From the NCBI GenBank assembly GCA_965369805.1, contig CBDURG010000004.1:1-31216 (forward strand): 31,216 nt of DNA, given 5' to 3'. Source of the stretch: JAGLRQ01 sp965369805. GTDB taxonomy: Bacteria; Auribacterota; UBA6266. The notes under the pieces were generated by a model, which did not search any database, was not told where the DNA came from, and saw nothing but the letters and a program-made list of their open reading frames with translations. Positions 22,590 to 30,146 of the stretch are shown piece by piece. How positions within the stretch are numbered: the stretch's first letter is position 1; each line of letters starts with the position of its first letter. A program made the translations under genes and the position numbers.

Positions 22590-24281
22590 ATGACACAATA
22601 TATCATAGAAGGTTTTTTGTTGGGAATTTCCACCGGATTTTTCTGCGCCGGTATATGTCTTCCTCTTTTAACCCCAATCATGATGCTAAACACAAAAAAA
22701 AGCTTCAAACAGGGATTAATTATATTTGGGCTGTTTGGTGCCGGGCGACTTGCGGCATATTCTCTTTTCGGCCTTTTTGCGGGGCTTGCAGGGCTTTATC
22801 TCTCGGAACTTGTAATCGGCCCATATATAGTAAGCGTTTCCCTGATAATTACCTCTCTTTTACTTCTATTCTTCGCTTATTCAAACGGAAAAGGTTTCTC
22901 TTTCTGCCTTAATAAGAAAACCTTTGAAAACACAACTTATCTTCCACTTGTACTGGGCTTTTTGACTGGAATAAACATATGTCCTCCATTTCTAATGGCC
23001 ATACCCGCCATATTTAGGCTGACATCCCCCACCTTGGGGTTATTGTTCTTTTTGTCTTTCTTTGTAGGAACCACCATTCTCTTGCTTCCCTCCTTTTTTG
23101 GATTATTAATCGGTAAAATAAAAATGCTAACCCCTTTAATAAAGATCATAACTGTTTTTATAGGATTGTATTTTTTAACAATTGGCCTTTCATCGTTTAA
23201 AAATCTAATTATCTCCTCAAAACCGCACCCGCAAATTGAAGAATCGGATGTTATAGATTTCTTCCCTGGCGCAAACGTTATTGTAACACCTTTTCACAAT
23301 TCCATTTTCTCGGCACACAGCAAAAACAATCTTCTCGGACACATTATCATTTCCGATGGGTTTGGCAATTTTACAGGATTTAACGGGCCGTTTACAGTGG
23401 GAATTTCCACCGATCCCAACTTCAATATCAACAAAGTAAAAATCTTAAGACACAATGAAGGAGCTCCTTATATAAAGCTGCTTGAAAATTCCGGATTTCT
23501 CAGGCAATTCAAAAACAAAACACCGGCTTGCCCGCTTATGCTTAACACCGACATTAATGCCGTAACAGGAGCAACCGTTTCTTCATCCGCAATTCTGGAT
23601 ACAGTAAAAATAAGTTATAAAAAAGCATTTTCCCTTGTCACGGGACAGAAAGTCACCCTACACAAACCTGTCTATTATTCCCCTTTCTCAGCAATCATGA
23701 TTTTTATCCCTTTTCTCAGCTGCCTCCTTTATCTTTTCTATAAGAAGGAATATCTGCGTTACTTTACAATGTTTTACGCCTTCATAGTCCTCGGGTTCTG
23801 GAAAAAAACAATGTTAACAGGAGAACAGATTGCCAATACCCTGACAAGTAATATTTTCAGCCCGGCTCAGAGATTATTCCTTGTTTTTTTCGCGCTTATT
23901 ATAATTATCACTGTATTTTTCGGAAATAAATACTGTTCATTTATATGTCCTTTCGGGACAATTCAGCGATTTGCGGGTAAAATTTCAAAAAAGAAAATTA
24001 CCGTCTCCAGCCAAGTTGCTAATTTCATGGGCAAGACAAAATTTATACTGCTTTTTACAATAATCATAATTTACAGCTTAGCCATAAAAATCCCTTCCGG
24101 AAGACTTGAGCCTTTTAGTACAGCGTTCAGTTTGAGAGGAGATTTCCTGGCCTGGGCCCTTGTATCAGTGTGTATTCTTTCTTCCATTTTTATAGACATG
24201 TTCTGGTGCAGGTTTTTCTGTCCGGCAGGTGCCTTCCAGAAAATTATCTCAACAATCGGGAAAGCCGGTGAAAAAAAATGA
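22590..24281 (+). CDS. Fusion membrane protein: CcdA/DsbD-like, FMN-binding and NosR/NapH-like Fe-S domains
   Basis: The 563-residue protein has three parts. Residues 1-205 contain about six transmembrane helices with CAGICLPLLTP (Cys19, Cys23) and INICPPFLMAIPA (Cys131), similar to CcdA/DsbD-type thiol-electron or TauE/DsbD_2 families. Residues 215-350 form a soluble FMN_bind domain with DINAVTGATVSS; Thr329 would be the ApbE-type covalent flavin site, as in RnfG, NqrC and NosR. Residues 360-563 are a NapH/NosR-like membrane domain with two CxxxCP motifs (CSFICP at 449-454 and CRFFCP at 540-545). The C-terminal ferredoxin domain of NosR is absent. It is probably a transmembrane electron carrier. 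The radical SAM gene overlaps its stop by four bases, suggesting a dedicated partner. No clear ribosome-binding site is seen. Confidence 0.8.
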   Translation: MTQYIIEGFLLGISTGFFCAGICLPLLTPIMMLNTKKSFKQGLIIFGLFGAGRLAAYSLFGLFAGLAGLYLSELVIGPYIVSVSLIITSLLLLFFAYSNGKGFSFCLNKKTFENTTYLPLVLGFLTGINICPPFLMAIPAIFRLTSPTLGLLFFLSFFVGTTILLLPSFFGLLIGKIKMLTPLIKIITVFIGLYFLTIGLSSFKNLIISSKPHPQIEESDVIDFFPGANVIVTPFHNSIFSAHSKNNLLGHIIISDGFGNFTGFNGPFTVGISTDPNFNINKVKILRHNEGAPYIKLLENSGFLRQFKNKTPACPLMLNTDINAVTGATVSSSAILDTVKISYKKAFSLVTGQKVTLHKPVYYSPFSAIMIFIPFLSCLLYLFYKKEYLRYFTMFYAFIVLGFWKKTMLTGEQIANTLTSNIFSPAQRLFLVFFALIIIITVFFGNKYCSFICPFGTIQRFAGKISKKKITVSSQVANFMGKTKFILLFTIIIIYSLAIKIPSGRLEPFSTAFSLRGDFLAWALVSVCILSSIFIDMFWCRFFCPAGAFQKIISTIGKAGEKK

Positions 24282-25459
24282 AGAATAATATCTCGCACAA
24301 AATCAGTTTGGCCGTTTTATTTTCGTCTGTTCTGCTGCTTATAGCCATCGGTGTCTACCAACCTTTAGCTGACTCGGCAACCCCTTTACTCAGCTCGGTT
24401 CATAAAATTACCAAGTTTAAAAAAGAAGAGGCTCAAAAAGCGGATTTATCTATTAAAGAAGCCATGTATTACAGGAAACTTCCGGAAAAGATAGTCCAAT
24501 GCGGGTTATGCCCAAGAAAATGTGTTCTTAAAGAAGCTCAAAGGGGTTTCTGCCGCGTAAGGGTAAACTACGGGGGAAAATTATACTCCCTTGTTTATGG
24601 AAAACCTGTCGCTATCCACGTTGATCCTATCGAGAAAAAACCTCTTTATCATGTCCTTCCCGCTACCAGCTCATTTTCTCTGGCAACAGCTGGATGTAAT
24701 CTTGGATGTATCTTCTGCCAGAATTGGGAAATAAGCCAGGCTTATCCTGAAAATGCGAGGCATCAGAATCTTTCGCCTGAAGAAATTATCAATTATGCCA
24801 TCAAGGAAAAATGCGAATCAATTGCTTTTACATATACAGAACCAACCATCTTTTATGAATATATGCTCGACATCTGCAAGCTCGCGAAGAAAAAAGGCCT
24901 AAAAACCATATGGGTCACCTGTGGTTACATCGAGGAGACTCCTTTACGGGAACTTTGCAAATATCTTGATGCGGCCAATGTTGATTTAAAAGGTTACAGC
25001 GAAAATTTTTACAAAGATTACACAAATTCCTCCCTTGAGCCTGTTCTAAGAACCTTCAAAATTCTCAAACAGGAGGGAATTCATACCGAACTTACAAATC
25101 TTATAATTCCCGGCATGAATGATAATAAAAATATGATTGCCGGCATGTTCGACTGGATAGCTATAAACCTCGGAACCGATGTGCCTGTTCACCTTTCAAG
25201 GTTTTATCCTCATTATCAGCTCAAAAACAAGCCTCCAACGCCGATAAAAACACTGCTTGAAGCAAAACAAATCGGGATAAAAAAGGGACTGAATTACATT
25301 TATATAGGTAATGTGGCCGGTCAAGGCCTTTCAGATATGTACTGCCCCAAATGTAAAAAACTACTCATAAAAAGATTAGGTTACTCCGTGGAAGAAAATA
25401 ATCTCAAAGATGGTAAATGCAAATTTTGTAGTGAGAAAATACCGGGAATCTGGGAATAA
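24278..25459 (+). CDS. Membrane-anchored radical SAM enzyme, AmmeMemoRadiSam type
   Basis: The 393-residue protein has a single N-terminal hydrophobic segment (about residues 9-30, after a basic start) and a short linker. Then comes the family's N-terminal Cys motif CGLCPRKCVLKEAQRGFCRVR (Cys75, 78, 82, 92). The radical SAM motif GCNLGCIFCQNWEISQ (Cys140, 144, 147) follows, with TYTEPTIFYEY, NVDLKGYS and NLIIPGMND. The C-terminal CPKC and CKFC pairs (356-384) form a zinc-ribbon-like tail. These match the PflA-like enzyme associated with AMMECR1 and Memo proteins, whose reaction is unknown to me. Neither companion domain is in the window. The anchor, and translational coupling to the flavin/Fe-S membrane protein, are notable. 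Confidence 0.85.
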   Translation: MKNNISHKISLAVLFSSVLLLIAIGVYQPLADSATPLLSSVHKITKFKKEEAQKADLSIKEAMYYRKLPEKIVQCGLCPRKCVLKEAQRGFCRVRVNYGGKLYSLVYGKPVAIHVDPIEKKPLYHVLPATSSFSLATAGCNLGCIFCQNWEISQAYPENARHQNLSPEEIINYAIKEKCESIAFTYTEPTIFYEYMLDICKLAKKKGLKTIWVTCGYIEETPLRELCKYLDAANVDLKGYSENFYKDYTNSSLEPVLRTFKILKQEGIHTELTNLIIPGMNDNKNMIAGMFDWIAINLGTDVPVHLSRFYPHYQLKNKPPTPIKTLLEAKQIGIKKGLNYIYIGNVAGQGLSDMYCPKCKKLLIKRLGYSVEENNLKDGKCKFCSEKIPGIWE

Positions 25460-25499
25460 TAGCAAAGTACATTTATTCTCTATGTTTCTTTTATAGTTC

Positions 25500-25529
25500 T
25501 TGAAAAACAGTATGTTTTTATTATATATT
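25500..25529 (+). promoter_or_regulatory. Promoter of tRNA-Thr
   Basis: -35 TTGAAA (25500-25505) and -10 TATATA or TATATT (25522-25529), spaced 16 or 18 bp, shortly before the tRNA 5' end at 25543. Confidence 0.6.
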
Positions 25530-25542
25530 TTTCACCTACTCG

Positions 25543-25618
25543 GCCCACGTAGCTCAATTGGTAGAGCAGCGCATTCGTAATGCGCAGGTTATCAGTTCAA
25601 GTCTGATCGTGGGCTCCA
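25543..25618 (+). tRNA. tRNA-Thr (anticodon CGU)
   Basis: A 76-base cloverleaf with acceptor arms GCCCACG and CGTGGGC, discriminator T and encoded CCA. The D arm contains AGCTCAATTGGTAGAGC. The anticodon stem GCGCA/TGCGC holds the loop TTCGTAA, giving anticodon CGU, which reads ACG (Thr). The T arm contains GTTCAAGTC. Confidence 0.94.
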
Positions 25619-25648
25619 CCCAACTCACACAGTTTACGGGCAAAAAAA

Positions 25649-25724
<76 letters not shown>

Positions 25725-25747
25725 ACAAAAAAATTACGTAGGAAAAA

Positions 25748-25776
25748 ATGTTATTACACAAGAGCTTTGCTGTCAA
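25748..25776 (-). promoter_or_regulatory. Promoter of tRNA-Phe
   Basis: Minus strand: -35 TTGACA (25776-25771), 17-bp spacer, -10 TAACAT (25753-25748), about 24 bases before the tRNA 5' end. Confidence 0.65.
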
Positions 25777-25841
25777 GGGATTTTGGGGTAAACAATACGG
25801 CTTATAGAACTATCTCCGCGGTATTATCAAAATTTTTAGTT

Positions 25842-25870
25842 TTCATTTTAGATAAAAAGAGTAGTATAAT
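25842..25870 (+). promoter_or_regulatory. Probable promoter of the TerB-like gene
   Basis: A perfect -10 TATAAT (25865-25870) stands 17 bp from a weak -35 TTCATT (25842-25847). AAGGAG follows, ahead of the ATG at 25897. Confidence 0.5.
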
Positions 25871-25896
25871 AATCGAATCGAAAGGAGAAACGCTCA

Positions 25897-26268
25897 ATGA
25901 TAAACAAAAAAAACAACAACCATAAAGAAATACTTAGAGACACAGCTCTTCTGTGGATGCTGATGACTGTATCTGACGGCGCAGTTGCCATGGGTGAACT
26001 TAATTGCCTTACAAATTTTCTGGAAGAAAAGGGCCTTGTTGAAAATGAGATAGATAATATCCTTCATTATGTAACTGTTAAGATTGAAAATTCCCCCGGC
26101 ATTGGGATCATAGAGAGAATTGTTAAAAACTATACTTACAATGAGCGTATTTCAATTGTAAGATCCCTTAAAAAACTTGCTCACGATGATAAATGCTTTA
26201 CATCGTCGGAAGAGAAACTCTTACAGGATACTTGTTCTTTAGTCGGTGTTAAAGAAAAAGATGTTTAA
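25897..26268 (+). CDS. TerB-like helical protein
   Basis: This 123-residue all-helical protein resembles the TerB/DjlA N-terminal fold. The helix LLWMLMTVSDGAVAMGELNC has the acidic DGxxxxxE pattern, and a second copy ends the protein: LKKLAHDDKCFTSSEEKLLQ, with DDxxxxxxEE. TerB-like domains bind metal through such acidic residues and occur in stress or membrane-associated systems, but the function here is open. AAGGAG lies about 11 bases before the ATG and a TATAAT box lies upstream. There is no membrane segment. The next gene starts 68 bases downstream and may be co-transcribed. Confidence 0.6.
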   Translation: MINKKNNNHKEILRDTALLWMLMTVSDGAVAMGELNCLTNFLEEKGLVENEIDNILHYVTVKIENSPGIGIIERIVKNYTYNERISIVRSLKKLAHDDKCFTSSEEKLLQDTCSLVGVKEKDV

Positions 26269-26336
26269 GAGGCATATTGTCCTGCCTGTTCTTTGTTCCC
26301 GAATTGAATTAAGGCCAAGAGCATGTTTTTTTATCC

Positions 26337-27695
26337 ATGAAAAATATAAAAGAAATTATAATTACGGGATGCGGCCCCGCAGGGCTGGCAGCAGGATACC
26401 AGCTCGCCAGAAAAGGTATTCGACCCCACCTCTTTGACAAAGATACATCCGTAGGCGGCCTTTCCAAAACCGTACACTGGAAAGGGAACAAATTTGACCT
26501 CGGCGAACATAGATTTTACACAAAATATCCCGAGGTATTAAAGCTATGGAAAGACATTCTCCCAAGGGATTTGAAAACGAAAAAGTGTATATCAAGAACC
26601 TACTATAACAATAAATTTTTAGAATACAAGAACCTTTACAAAAATCTCGGCTTTAATAAAACAATTCTATGCTTTTTCAGTTACGCCAAAACCCGCGTTT
26701 CCGGGAGAAAAAGCGAAGAAACATTTGAAGAATTGATAACAAATAGATTTGGCAGAAAATTTTTTGAAATCTTTTTCAAGAACTATACCGAAAAGACATG
26801 GGGACTTCCCTGCAGTAAACTTAGTCCCGAGCGGAGAACACAAGGAATTAAGGATTTTCCTCTAATAACCGCAATAAAAAACTCTTTTGAAAATATTTCA
26901 CCATCACTGGAAAAAACTCCGGAGATTAAAACAGCCATAACCGAACCGCTCTATCCCGAAAAAGGTTCCGGGCAATTATATGAGAAAATCGCGGACTACA
27001 TAAAGAAACGCGGGGGGAAGATATCGCTGAACACAGAATTAAAAGAAATAGAAATTTCGGAAAACAGAATAACAAAAGCAATATTAAACGATACGGAATA
27101 TTCCCCCGGCGAATTTATCTCGAGTATCCCGCTCAATCATTTCATAGGGTCAATTGCTTCCTTAATACCTCAAACAGTAAGGGATGCCGCTAAAAAACTC
27201 AAATTCAGGAACCTTTTAAAAGTTGTGCTTATTTACAACAAAAAGGGCCTTTTCCCTGATAACTGGATATATATTAATAATTCAAACGTAAAAGTGGCAA
27301 GGATTCAGAATTTTAATAATTGGTCTAAAGTTATGACGGTTGACAGAAATTCGACCATGCTTGGGCTGGAATATTTCTGCGGCAAAAATGATAATATATG
27401 GAACAGCACTGATAATGAGCTTATAAATATAGGCCTTGAAGATCTCGAAAAACTAAACCTGGCAAAAGCAGATTTTTTCAGCGATGGAACAGTTTATCGC
27501 GTTTCAGATGCTTATCCCGTCGACAGCATTGGTTACAAAGAAAATTTAAAAGTAGTCCGTGAATACCTCGATAATATAAGTAACCTGCATTTAGCAGGCA
27601 GAGCAGGAACATTCGGATATGACAATATGAGCTACTCTGTAATGACGGGAATACAGTCGGCAAAAAACATTTTAGCGGGCAAAAAAGGAATCTAA
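26337..27695 (+). CDS. FAD/NAD(P)-dependent oxidoreductase, amine-oxidase/UDP-galactopyranose-mutase-like
   Basis: The 452-residue flavoprotein begins with a dinucleotide-binding fold IIITGCGPAGLAAGYQLARK (residues 7-26), then FDKDTSVGGLSKT and FDLGEHRFYTKYPEV, a pattern of protoporphyrinogen-oxidase-like and UDP-sugar mutase-like enzymes. Further in are EKTWGLPCSKLSPE and VARIQNFNNWSKVM followed by LGLEYFC. The C-terminal FAD segment LHLAGRAGTFGYDNMSYS closes the site. I recall the QNFxNWS/LGLEYF pattern from a family found in polysaccharide gene clusters, but the substrate is unknown. The gene is convergent with the arn-like cluster; its TAA shares two bases with the TAG of the glycosyltransferase gene on the other strand. 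Confidence 0.75.
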   Translation: MKNIKEIIITGCGPAGLAAGYQLARKGIRPHLFDKDTSVGGLSKTVHWKGNKFDLGEHRFYTKYPEVLKLWKDILPRDLKTKKCISRTYYNNKFLEYKNLYKNLGFNKTILCFFSYAKTRVSGRKSEETFEELITNRFGRKFFEIFFKNYTEKTWGLPCSKLSPERRTQGIKDFPLITAIKNSFENISPSLEKTPEIKTAITEPLYPEKGSGQLYEKIADYIKKRGGKISLNTELKEIEISENRITKAILNDTEYSPGEFISSIPLNHFIGSIASLIPQTVRDAAKKLKFRNLLKVVLIYNKKGLFPDNWIYINNSNVKVARIQNFNNWSKVMTVDRNSTMLGLEYFCGKNDNIWNSTDNELINIGLEDLEKLNLAKADFFSDGTVYRVSDAYPVDSIGYKENLKVVREYLDNISNLHLAGRAGTFGYDNMSYSVMTGIQSAKNILAGKKGI

Positions 27696-29092
27696 AACTC
27701 TCTCACCACATAATTCGCTTTGTCATACCGGTAAGAAAAAATTTCGCTCCCGCTTAAAATATCCCCTGTTTTTTCCGCTCTCAAAATTACATAGAAATTT
27801 TTACCTTCTTTTTCTAAATTTTCAATTTCTCCGACAGTAAGACGGGGAATCTTTTTGCCGAGATAAAAAACAAGTTCCGCGTTATGAAAATCATATGTAT
27901 ATACACCTTTTTCCCCAATACCTCTTGTTTTTATTTCCATGGCAAGGTTCTTAAAAGACGAATTCGGGTAAAGTTTCATGTGGAGGAGAAATGAGTCAAG
28001 TATGGCGCCGGATATAACACATAAAACAAAAATAGCAATAACAACAATAACAACACGCCCCACCTTTTTGCGATCAATCAGAAAATCAGCGAACCATCCT
28101 GTAACAAGTGCCATCGGAGGTAAAAGCAGAAGAGAATAATGCGGCTGTTTATTGGGATTTACTGAAAGTAAAATAAAAGAAACAACTAACCAGACGAGGG
28201 TAAATACAAGTGCCTGATTTTTTTCTTTTTTGAAAAACGCAAGCCCGGCACCCCAGTACATAAAGATAGTCCATGGAGCAAAACATTTAAACAAGGTGTA
28301 AAAATAATAATAGAATGGCCCCGGATGATCTATCCCTTTCACAAATGCTATTTCAAGCTCATCTTTAAAAACTCCCGTTGCTAATCCACTTTCACGCAAA
28401 GCCGCCATTGCATACCACAACGAACTTAAAATAAGGCAAATCAGGAGGCTAATTGGATTTAACCACTTTTTAATTTCTTTAAATTCCCTCAAAGCTAAAA
28501 GCACGCACAGAAAGGACAAAAAGGGAAGAATAAAACCTACCGGGCCTTTAAGATTAACGGCAACCGCACACATGAAGTATCCAGCAAAATACATAAAAGT
28601 CTTTCTTACGTCAGATAAAAAAGCCGTATACCAAAAAAACGCGGCAAGAACAATACTTAAGACAAGAGCCATATCTATTTCCGCGAGCCGCGAGTGTTTT
28701 ATGAACTGAAAGGAGGTTGCTAAAATAATAGAAGTTATAAAGCCGGCTCTTTTATTAAAAAGCCTCTTGCCGAAGAAGAACATAACAATTACAACTGCAA
28801 GACTAAAAACGAATGAAGGAAATCTGGCAGAAAATTCATTTACCCTATCAAAAAGGCAATACGAACCGGCTACAATCCATGTCATAAGAGGGGGTTTTTT
28901 TAAACGCGGTATTCCGTTTAATGTAGGGATAAACCAGTTTCCGTCCTCCAACGCCTCTCTCGCCGTGACAGCTACTCTTGCTTCCTGAGTTCTCTCTACA
29001 GGGATTTTCCACATTCCAAGAAAAGAAACTAAAAAAGAAATGAGAATTATTGTTAAAAGGTATTTTTTATAACTGGCGGCAAGATTGTTCAA
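27692..29092 (-). CDS. ArnT-like (GT39/PMT family) membrane glycosyltransferase
   Basis: The 466-residue protein has a C-terminal soluble domain and about 12 transmembrane helices. ArnT-type enzymes move an amino sugar from undecaprenyl phosphate to lipid A or another acceptor on the periplasmic side. The first periplasmic loop reads ERTQEARVAVTAREALEDG followed by NWFIPTLNG and IPRLKKPPLMTW, close to the family pattern. However, the Asp of the usual DExR position appears as Gln in QEAR. The start is a TTG (29092) eight bases after the preceding stop, with only a weak GAGA site. It is the last gene of the cluster aminotransferase, GT2, LAB_N, ArnT-like, and shares stop-codon bases with the convergent flavoprotein gene. 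Confidence 0.85.
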   Translation of the reverse strand: MNNLAASYKKYLLTIILISFLVSFLGMWKIPVERTQEARVAVTAREALEDGNWFIPTLNGIPRLKKPPLMTWIVAGSYCLFDRVNEFSARFPSFVFSLAVVIVMFFFGKRLFNKRAGFITSIILATSFQFIKHSRLAEIDMALVLSIVLAAFFWYTAFLSDVRKTFMYFAGYFMCAVAVNLKGPVGFILPFLSFLCVLLALREFKEIKKWLNPISLLICLILSSLWYAMAALRESGLATGVFKDELEIAFVKGIDHPGPFYYYFYTLFKCFAPWTIFMYWGAGLAFFKKEKNQALVFTLVWLVVSFILLSVNPNKQPHYSLLLLPPMALVTGWFADFLIDRKKVGRVVIVVIAIFVLCVISGAILDSFLLHMKLYPNSSFKNLAMEIKTRGIGEKGVYTYDFHNAELVFYLGKKIPRLTVGEIENLEKEGKNFYVILRAEKTGDILSGSEIFSYRYDKANYVVREF

Positions 29093-29100
29093 TTCTATCT

Positions 29101-29409
29101 CTAAGCTTCTACAGGTTTCTTCTTGTAAATAAAATACAGGTTTCGGACATAAACTATACTGTTAAAAAGATAGCCTACTATATAAACAGGTTTCTTAATA
29201 TAAAAACCGTATATAAGAAGAAGAAGGCTGCCCACAATACTCAAATACCAGAAAGAAACAGGAATAATGCTCTGTTTTTCTCTCTCAGTAGCAATCCACT
29301 GAACAATAAACCTTGAACTAAAAAAAAGCTGGCCAACCCATCCGATCAATGCCCAGGGATCTTTTAATTCAACATAAAGTTCTTTGAAATAATTAACTGC
29401 CGCATCCAT
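29101..29409 (-). CDS. Lipid A biosynthesis N-terminal-domain (LAB_N) membrane protein
   Basis: The 102-residue protein matches the LAB_N domain along its whole length. It has WALIGWVGQLFFSSRFIVQW near residues 18-37, then EREKQSIIPVSFWYLSIVGS near 42-61, and a C-terminal VGYLFNSIVYVRNLYFIYKK. About three transmembrane helices are predicted. In other bacteria this small domain occurs fused to or beside GT2 and ArnT-type transferases and lipid A acyltransferases. Its role is not settled; a flippase-like or scaffolding part, in place of ArnE/ArnF, is an inference. One base separates it from the GT2 gene stop, and eight bases from the ArnT-like start, so the genes form one operon. Confidence 0.85.
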   Translation of the reverse strand: MDAAVNYFKELYVELKDPWALIGWVGQLFFSSRFIVQWIATEREKQSIIPVSFWYLSIVGSLLLLIYGFYIKKPVYIVGYLFNSIVYVRNLYFIYKKKPVEA

Positions 29410-29410
29410 T

Positions 29411-30145
29411 CTATTTCTCCTGTTTTACCCTGTATAGCAGTTTCCTTTTTTTCATCCACCTTACAGCAAGCATGTCTAAAAATGATTTAAACACCCTGTT
29501 CCAAACACCATATTTTGACTCGCCATGCAATCTCTTCGCGTGTTTTACAGGTATTTCAACAACCGAAAATCCTTCCATTTTAAAAAGAGTCGGTAAAAAC
29601 CTGTGAAACCCATTATACATTAAAATACTTTCAAAACACTCTTTTTTAAAAACGCGATAAGTACATCCCGCGTCTGTAATCTCGTCTTTAAGAATGCTGT
29701 TTCTTACCTTGTTTGCTACGCGCGAAGAAATATTCTTTATAAACCCGTCTTTCCTCATTCCTACCCTTGTTCCGCAAACACAGTCGAATTCCTTGATTTT
29801 TTCAAGAAACGCGGAAATGTCCGAAGGATCATTTTCAAGATCAGCATCTATAGTCATCAACACCCTCCCGCTGGATGATTTAAGAGCAGCATCCTCAGCA
29901 GCGCTCTCTCCTGAATTTTCTTCAAACTGGAGACATCTTAAGAAAGGGCATTTTTGCTTCGTCTCAAGCATTACCTGCCAGGATCTATCCGTACTGCAAT
30001 CATCCACCACAACTATCTCATAAGAGTATCCAGGAATATTTTTCATCACCTTCATTATCCTGTCAACAATCACAGGAATATTCCCCTCTTCATTGAAAAC
30101 AGGAATACATATGGAAAGGTCTAATTTGCTTTCCTTTTCGGCCAT
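29411..30145 (-). CDS. GT2 polyprenyl-phosphate glycosyltransferase (ArnC/DPM1-like)
   Basis: The 244-residue GT-A enzyme starts LDLSICIPVFNEEGNIPVIV and has EIVVVDDCSTDRSW, NSGESAAEDAALKSSSG and the metal motif TIDADLENDPSDI near residues 98-110. ITDAGCTYRVFKKEC and the C-terminal HGESKYGVWNRVFKSFLDML resemble ArnC and dolichol-phosphate mannose synthases. It lacks their C-terminal transmembrane helices, so it probably works at the inner membrane with help from neighbours. It would load the sugar made by the upstream aminotransferase onto undecaprenyl phosphate. The start is one base after the aminotransferase stop. Confidence 0.88.
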   Translation of the reverse strand: MAEKESKLDLSICIPVFNEEGNIPVIVDRIMKVMKNIPGYSYEIVVVDDCSTDRSWQVMLETKQKCPFLRCLQFEENSGESAAEDAALKSSSGRVLMTIDADLENDPSDISAFLEKIKEFDCVCGTRVGMRKDGFIKNISSRVANKVRNSILKDEITDAGCTYRVFKKECFESILMYNGFHRFLPTLFKMEGFSVVEIPVKHAKRLHGESKYGVWNRVFKSFLDMLAVRWMKKRKLLYRVKQEK

Positions 30146-30146
30146 T

